Assembly (NCBI GenBank): GCA_022769845.1
Contig: JALEIO010000084.1
Span: forward strand, 1-8,607
Reading direction: 5' to 3'
From: Oscillospiraceae bacterium
GTDB lineage: Bacteria > Bacillota > Clostridia > UMGS1810
DNA: 8,607 nt
This document shows, piece by piece, positions 7,051-8,607 of this stretch. A model generated the notes under the pieces. The model searched no databases. It saw nothing but the letters and a program-made list of their open reading frames with translations, and was not told where the DNA came from. Within the stretch, counting starts at the first letter, position 1. Each line of letters begins with the position of its first letter. A program made the position numbers and the translations under genes.

Positions 7051-7755
7051 ATGCTTAAGGTAGAAAATATTGAAGTTTGCTATGGCTTTATCAAGGCTAT
7101 TAAAGGTGTATCCTTTGAGGTTAAGCAAGGTGAAATTATTGCGCTTATAGGCTCAAACGGCGCAGGAAAAACCACAATTCTTCACACCATAACAGGGCTT
7201 ATTTCGCCAAAATCGGGCAAAATTATTTTTGAGGGCAAGGATTTAACAAAAACTCCCGCTCATAAAATTCTCGGTATGGGTATGGCGCATGTTCCGGAAG
7301 GAAGGCGCATTTTCCAGGAGCTTACCGTTTTTGAAAATTTAAAACTCGGAGCGTATATACTTCGTGATAAAAAGCAGATAGAGAAAAATCTTGAATATGT
7401 TTACGAGCATTTCCCGAGATTAAAGGAAAGAAAAAATCAGCTTGCCGGAACGCTTTCGGGCGGTGAACAGCAGATGCTTGCAATGGGCAGAGCGCTTATG
7501 TCCAATCCGAAAATTATACTGATGGATGAACCGTCCATGGGTCTTTCTCCGATTTTAGTTTCTGAAATTTTTCAGATTATCAAAGAGGTTTCGTATGATG
7601 GCACAACCGTTCTTTTAGTTGAGCAGAATGCTAAAAAGGCGCTTACCATAGCAGACAGAGCGTATGTTTTGGAAACGGGAAACATTACTCTTTCGGGAAA
7701 TGCAAAGGAACTTCTTAATGATGACAGAATAAAGAAAGCATACCTTGGTGAATAA
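7051..7755 (+). CDS. livF: Branched-chain amino acid ABC transporter ATP-binding protein LivF
   Basis: The second ATPase of the importer. The 234-residue product matches LivF length. It has Walker A GSNGAGKTT (34-42, K40), the LivF-specific HVPEGRRIF (80-88) at the Q-loop, signature LSGGEQQMLAMGRAL (135-149), Walker B IILMDEPSMGLSP (D159, E160) and LLVEQNAKKAL (188-198). In the last motif Gln replaces the usual switch histidine, as is normal in LivF. ATG 7051 is preferred because the G-run at 7038-7042 serves as ribosome binding site 8 nt upstream. A GTG at 7042 overlaps that site and would add three residues. It is the last gene of the operon, followed by a strong terminator. Confidence 0.95.
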   Translation: MLKVENIEVCYGFIKAIKGVSFEVKQGEIIALIGSNGAGKTTILHTITGLISPKSGKIIFEGKDLTKTPAHKILGMGMAHVPEGRRIFQELTVFENLKLGAYILRDKKQIEKNLEYVYEHFPRLKERKNQLAGTLSGGEQQMLAMGRALMSNPKIILMDEPSMGLSPILVSEIFQIIKEVSYDGTTVLLVEQNAKKALTIADRAYVLETGNITLSGNAKELLNDDRIKKAYLGE

Positions 7756-7760
7756 TTTTC

Positions 7761-7815
7761 TATAAAATAAAACAAACCCGACTACAATTTACAGTCGGGT
7801 TTGTTTTATTTTATA
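7761..7815. terminator. Bidirectional rho-independent terminator shared by livF and the DtxR-family gene
   Basis: A 23-bp perfect inverted repeat (7761-7783 with 7793-7815) with a 9-nt loop. Its GC-rich core (ACCCGACT / AGTCGGGT) sits next to the loop and its outer arms are A-rich on the left and T-rich on the right. Read rightward it ends in a T-rich tail for livF; read leftward it does the same for the convergent gene at 7854-8225. It begins 5 nt after the livF stop. Confidence 0.93.
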
Positions 7816-7853
7816 TTTAATAAACAAAAATTTATGATTGAAAGAATATATGC

Positions 7854-8225
7854 TTACTTTTGATGGGTTGCCAAATGTTCTTTAATTTTTGCAAAACTCA
7901 ATTCACTTATGTCGTGTTCAATTTTACAGCTGTCCTCGTATGCAGTCGCCTCGTCAACACCAAGTTTTATAAGCGCCTGCGCAATAATCTCGTGTCTTTC
8001 ATACACTCGCTCGGCAATTTCAAGTCCTTTGTCGGTAAGGGTAATTGCGCCGTCGCTGTTCATATTTATATAGCCTTCTTCGCGTAAATTTTTCATAGCA
8101 ACCGACACGCTTGGCTTGGTAAATTTAAGCTCATTTGCAATATCAATGCTGCGCACACTGCCTTTTTTAATTTTTATTATAAGTATTGATTCGAGATAAT
8201 TCTCGGCGGATTCTTTTATTTTCAC
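7854..8225 (-). CDS. DtxR/MntR-family metal-dependent transcriptional repressor (short form)
   Basis: A cytoplasmic dimeric regulator expected to bind DNA when loaded with Fe2+ or Mn2+, controlling metal uptake or efflux genes. At 123 residues it has only the N-terminal winged helix-turn-helix (about 5-65; recognition region KFTKPSVSVAMKNLREEGYI) and the metal-binding/dimerisation domain (about 66-123), with no SH3-like third domain. The metal-site residues by alignment are N9, E12, H78, C100, E103 and H104. C100-x-x-E103-H104 matches the C102/E105/H106 set of DtxR rather than E99/E102/H103 of B. subtilis MntR, which hints at iron. N9 is where DtxR has Met and MntR has Asp. The start is GTG (complement of 8223-8225) with AAGAGGG 8 nt upstream. 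It is convergent with livF and divergent from the ArsR-family gene. Confidence 0.88.
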   Translation of the reverse strand: MKIKESAENYLESILIIKIKKGSVRSIDIANELKFTKPSVSVAMKNLREEGYINMNSDGAITLTDKGLEIAERVYERHEIIAQALIKLGVDEATAYEDSCKIEHDISELSFAKIKEHLATHQK

Positions 8226-8260
8226 TTTAAATTCCCTCTTAAAATAGCAATTATATAAGT

Positions 8261-8289
8261 ATCATAACATAAAAATTATTATTTGTCAA
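8261..8289 (-). promoter_or_regulatory. Promoter of the DtxR-family gene
   Basis: On the minus strand, -35 TTGACA (complement of 8284-8289), a 17-bp spacer and -10 TATGAT (complement of 8261-8266). Predicted leader is about 30 nt. The -35 lies only 21 bp from the -35 of the divergent arsR promoter, so a protein bound between them could affect both. Confidence 0.78.
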
Positions 8290-8310
8290 AATTATTTTTA
8301 AAACTTACTA

Positions 8311-8340
8311 TTGACAAAATTGGATAGATAGTGTTATAAT
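8311..8340 (+). promoter_or_regulatory. Promoter of the CadC-type arsR-family gene
   Basis: Perfect -35 TTGACA (8311-8316) and perfect -10 TATAAT (8335-8340) with an 18-bp spacer and an extended TG motif just before the -10. This is the best-matching promoter in the window, as expected for a gene kept off by a repressor. The predicted start is near 8347. Confidence 0.85.
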
Positions 8341-8346
8341 ACATTT

Positions 8347-8364
8347 GTTGAATGGTTGTTCAAC
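8347..8364. promoter_or_regulatory. Probable ArsR/SmtB-family operator (TGAA-N6-TTCA)
   Basis: GTTGAA-TGGTTG-TTCAAC is a 6-6-6 inverted repeat just downstream of the -10, containing TGAA-N6-TTCA, the spacing seen in CzrA/SmtB-type zinc and cadmium operators. Its position over the predicted transcription start fits autorepression by the adjacent gene product. An outer inverted repeat, TTGTTG (8345-8350) with CAACAA (8370-8375), encloses it. Confidence 0.7.
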
Positions 8365-8389
8365 TAATGCAACAAAAGGAAGTGAAAAT

Positions 8390-8607
8390 ATGAAAAAATT
8401 TACTTGCGACTGTGAGGTTATACACGAGAGCGTTGTAAATAAAGTGCGCGAAAAAATGTCTGATAACGAAGAATATATTACGCTTGCATCGCTTTTTAAA
8501 ATTTTCGGAGACAGCACAAGAATTAAAATTCTTCACGCTTTAAGGCAGAACGAAATGTGCGTATGCGATCTTGCGTGTCTTTTGCAGCTTACAAAATCGG
8601 CGGTTTC
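8390..8607 (+). CDS. CadC-type ArsR/SmtB metal-sensing repressor, C-terminus cut by window edge
   Basis: A metal-responsive derepressor: the apo dimer blocks its operator and metal binding releases it. The 72 complete codons visible start with MKKFTCDCEVIHE, giving N-terminal C6 and C8, followed by helices and the family stretch LASLFKIFGDSTRIKILHAL (32-51). Next comes EMCVCDLA with C57 and C59 at the places of the CadC C58/C60 pair, then the start of the recognition helix (LTKSAVS). The combination of N-terminal cysteines with CVCD indicates the alpha3N thiolate site for Cd2+/Pb2+/Zn2+ type ions. The rest of a protein of about 120 residues lies beyond 8607. The ATG follows AAAAGGAAG with normal spacing. 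In this family the next gene is commonly a metal efflux P-type ATPase, but that is outside the window. Confidence 0.88.
   Translation, partial: MKKFTCDCEVIHESVVNKVREKMSDNEEYITLASLFKIFGDSTRIKILHALRQNEMCVCDLACLLQLTKSAV

Noticed and set aside
1..8607. CRISPR array, insertion sequence, tRNA, rRNA or phage genes
   Set aside because: No spaced direct repeats, transposase-like reading frames, terminal repeats or structural RNA motifs were seen on either strand.

Overview
The window reads as a chromosomal segment from an anaerobic, low-to-moderate GC Firmicute, most likely a Clostridia-class organism. The basis is strong AAGGAGG-type ribosome binding sites, AT-rich intergenic DNA with sigma-A type promoters (TTGACA/TATAAT), a lipoprotein-type solute-binding protein, and a flavodiiron protein typical of anaerobes. 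I cannot name a genus.

Layout. Positions 1-865 (minus) hold the N-terminal 288 residues of a flavodiiron protein (FprA/ROO type, O2 or NO reduction), cut by the window edge. A 238-bp AT-rich divergent intergenic region carries one promoter for each direction. Positions 1104-2681 (plus) encode a PutP-like sodium/proline symporter. Positions 2885-7755 (plus) form a complete five-gene branched-chain (hydrophobic) amino acid ABC importer: lipoprotein binding protein (livJ-like), two permeases (livH, livM) and two ATPases (livG, livF). It has its own promoter, an upstream 19-bp perfect palindrome, a 5' stem-loop, and a hairpin between livJ and livH. It ends at a 23-bp perfect-stem terminator that also serves the convergent gene on the other strand.

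Positions 7854-8225 (minus) encode a short DtxR/MntR-family metal-dependent repressor. It is divergent from a CadC-type ArsR/SmtB metal sensor at 8390 (plus), which is cut by the right edge. Both have clear promoters, and a TGAA-N6-TTCA operator lies just downstream of the ArsR promoter.

Functionally, the left and centre concern oxygen/NO defence and amino acid uptake (proline with Na+, branched-chain amino acids with ATP). The right edge begins a metal homeostasis locus, probably followed by an efflux pump outside the window. I found no previously undescribed system. The most interesting points are regulatory (the livJ palindrome, the arsR operator), a charged C-terminal extension on LivM, and the DtxR-like Cys ligand in the short repressor. 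Several starts were set by ribosome binding sites rather than by the longest reading frame (livJ 2885, livG GTG 6262, livF 7051).
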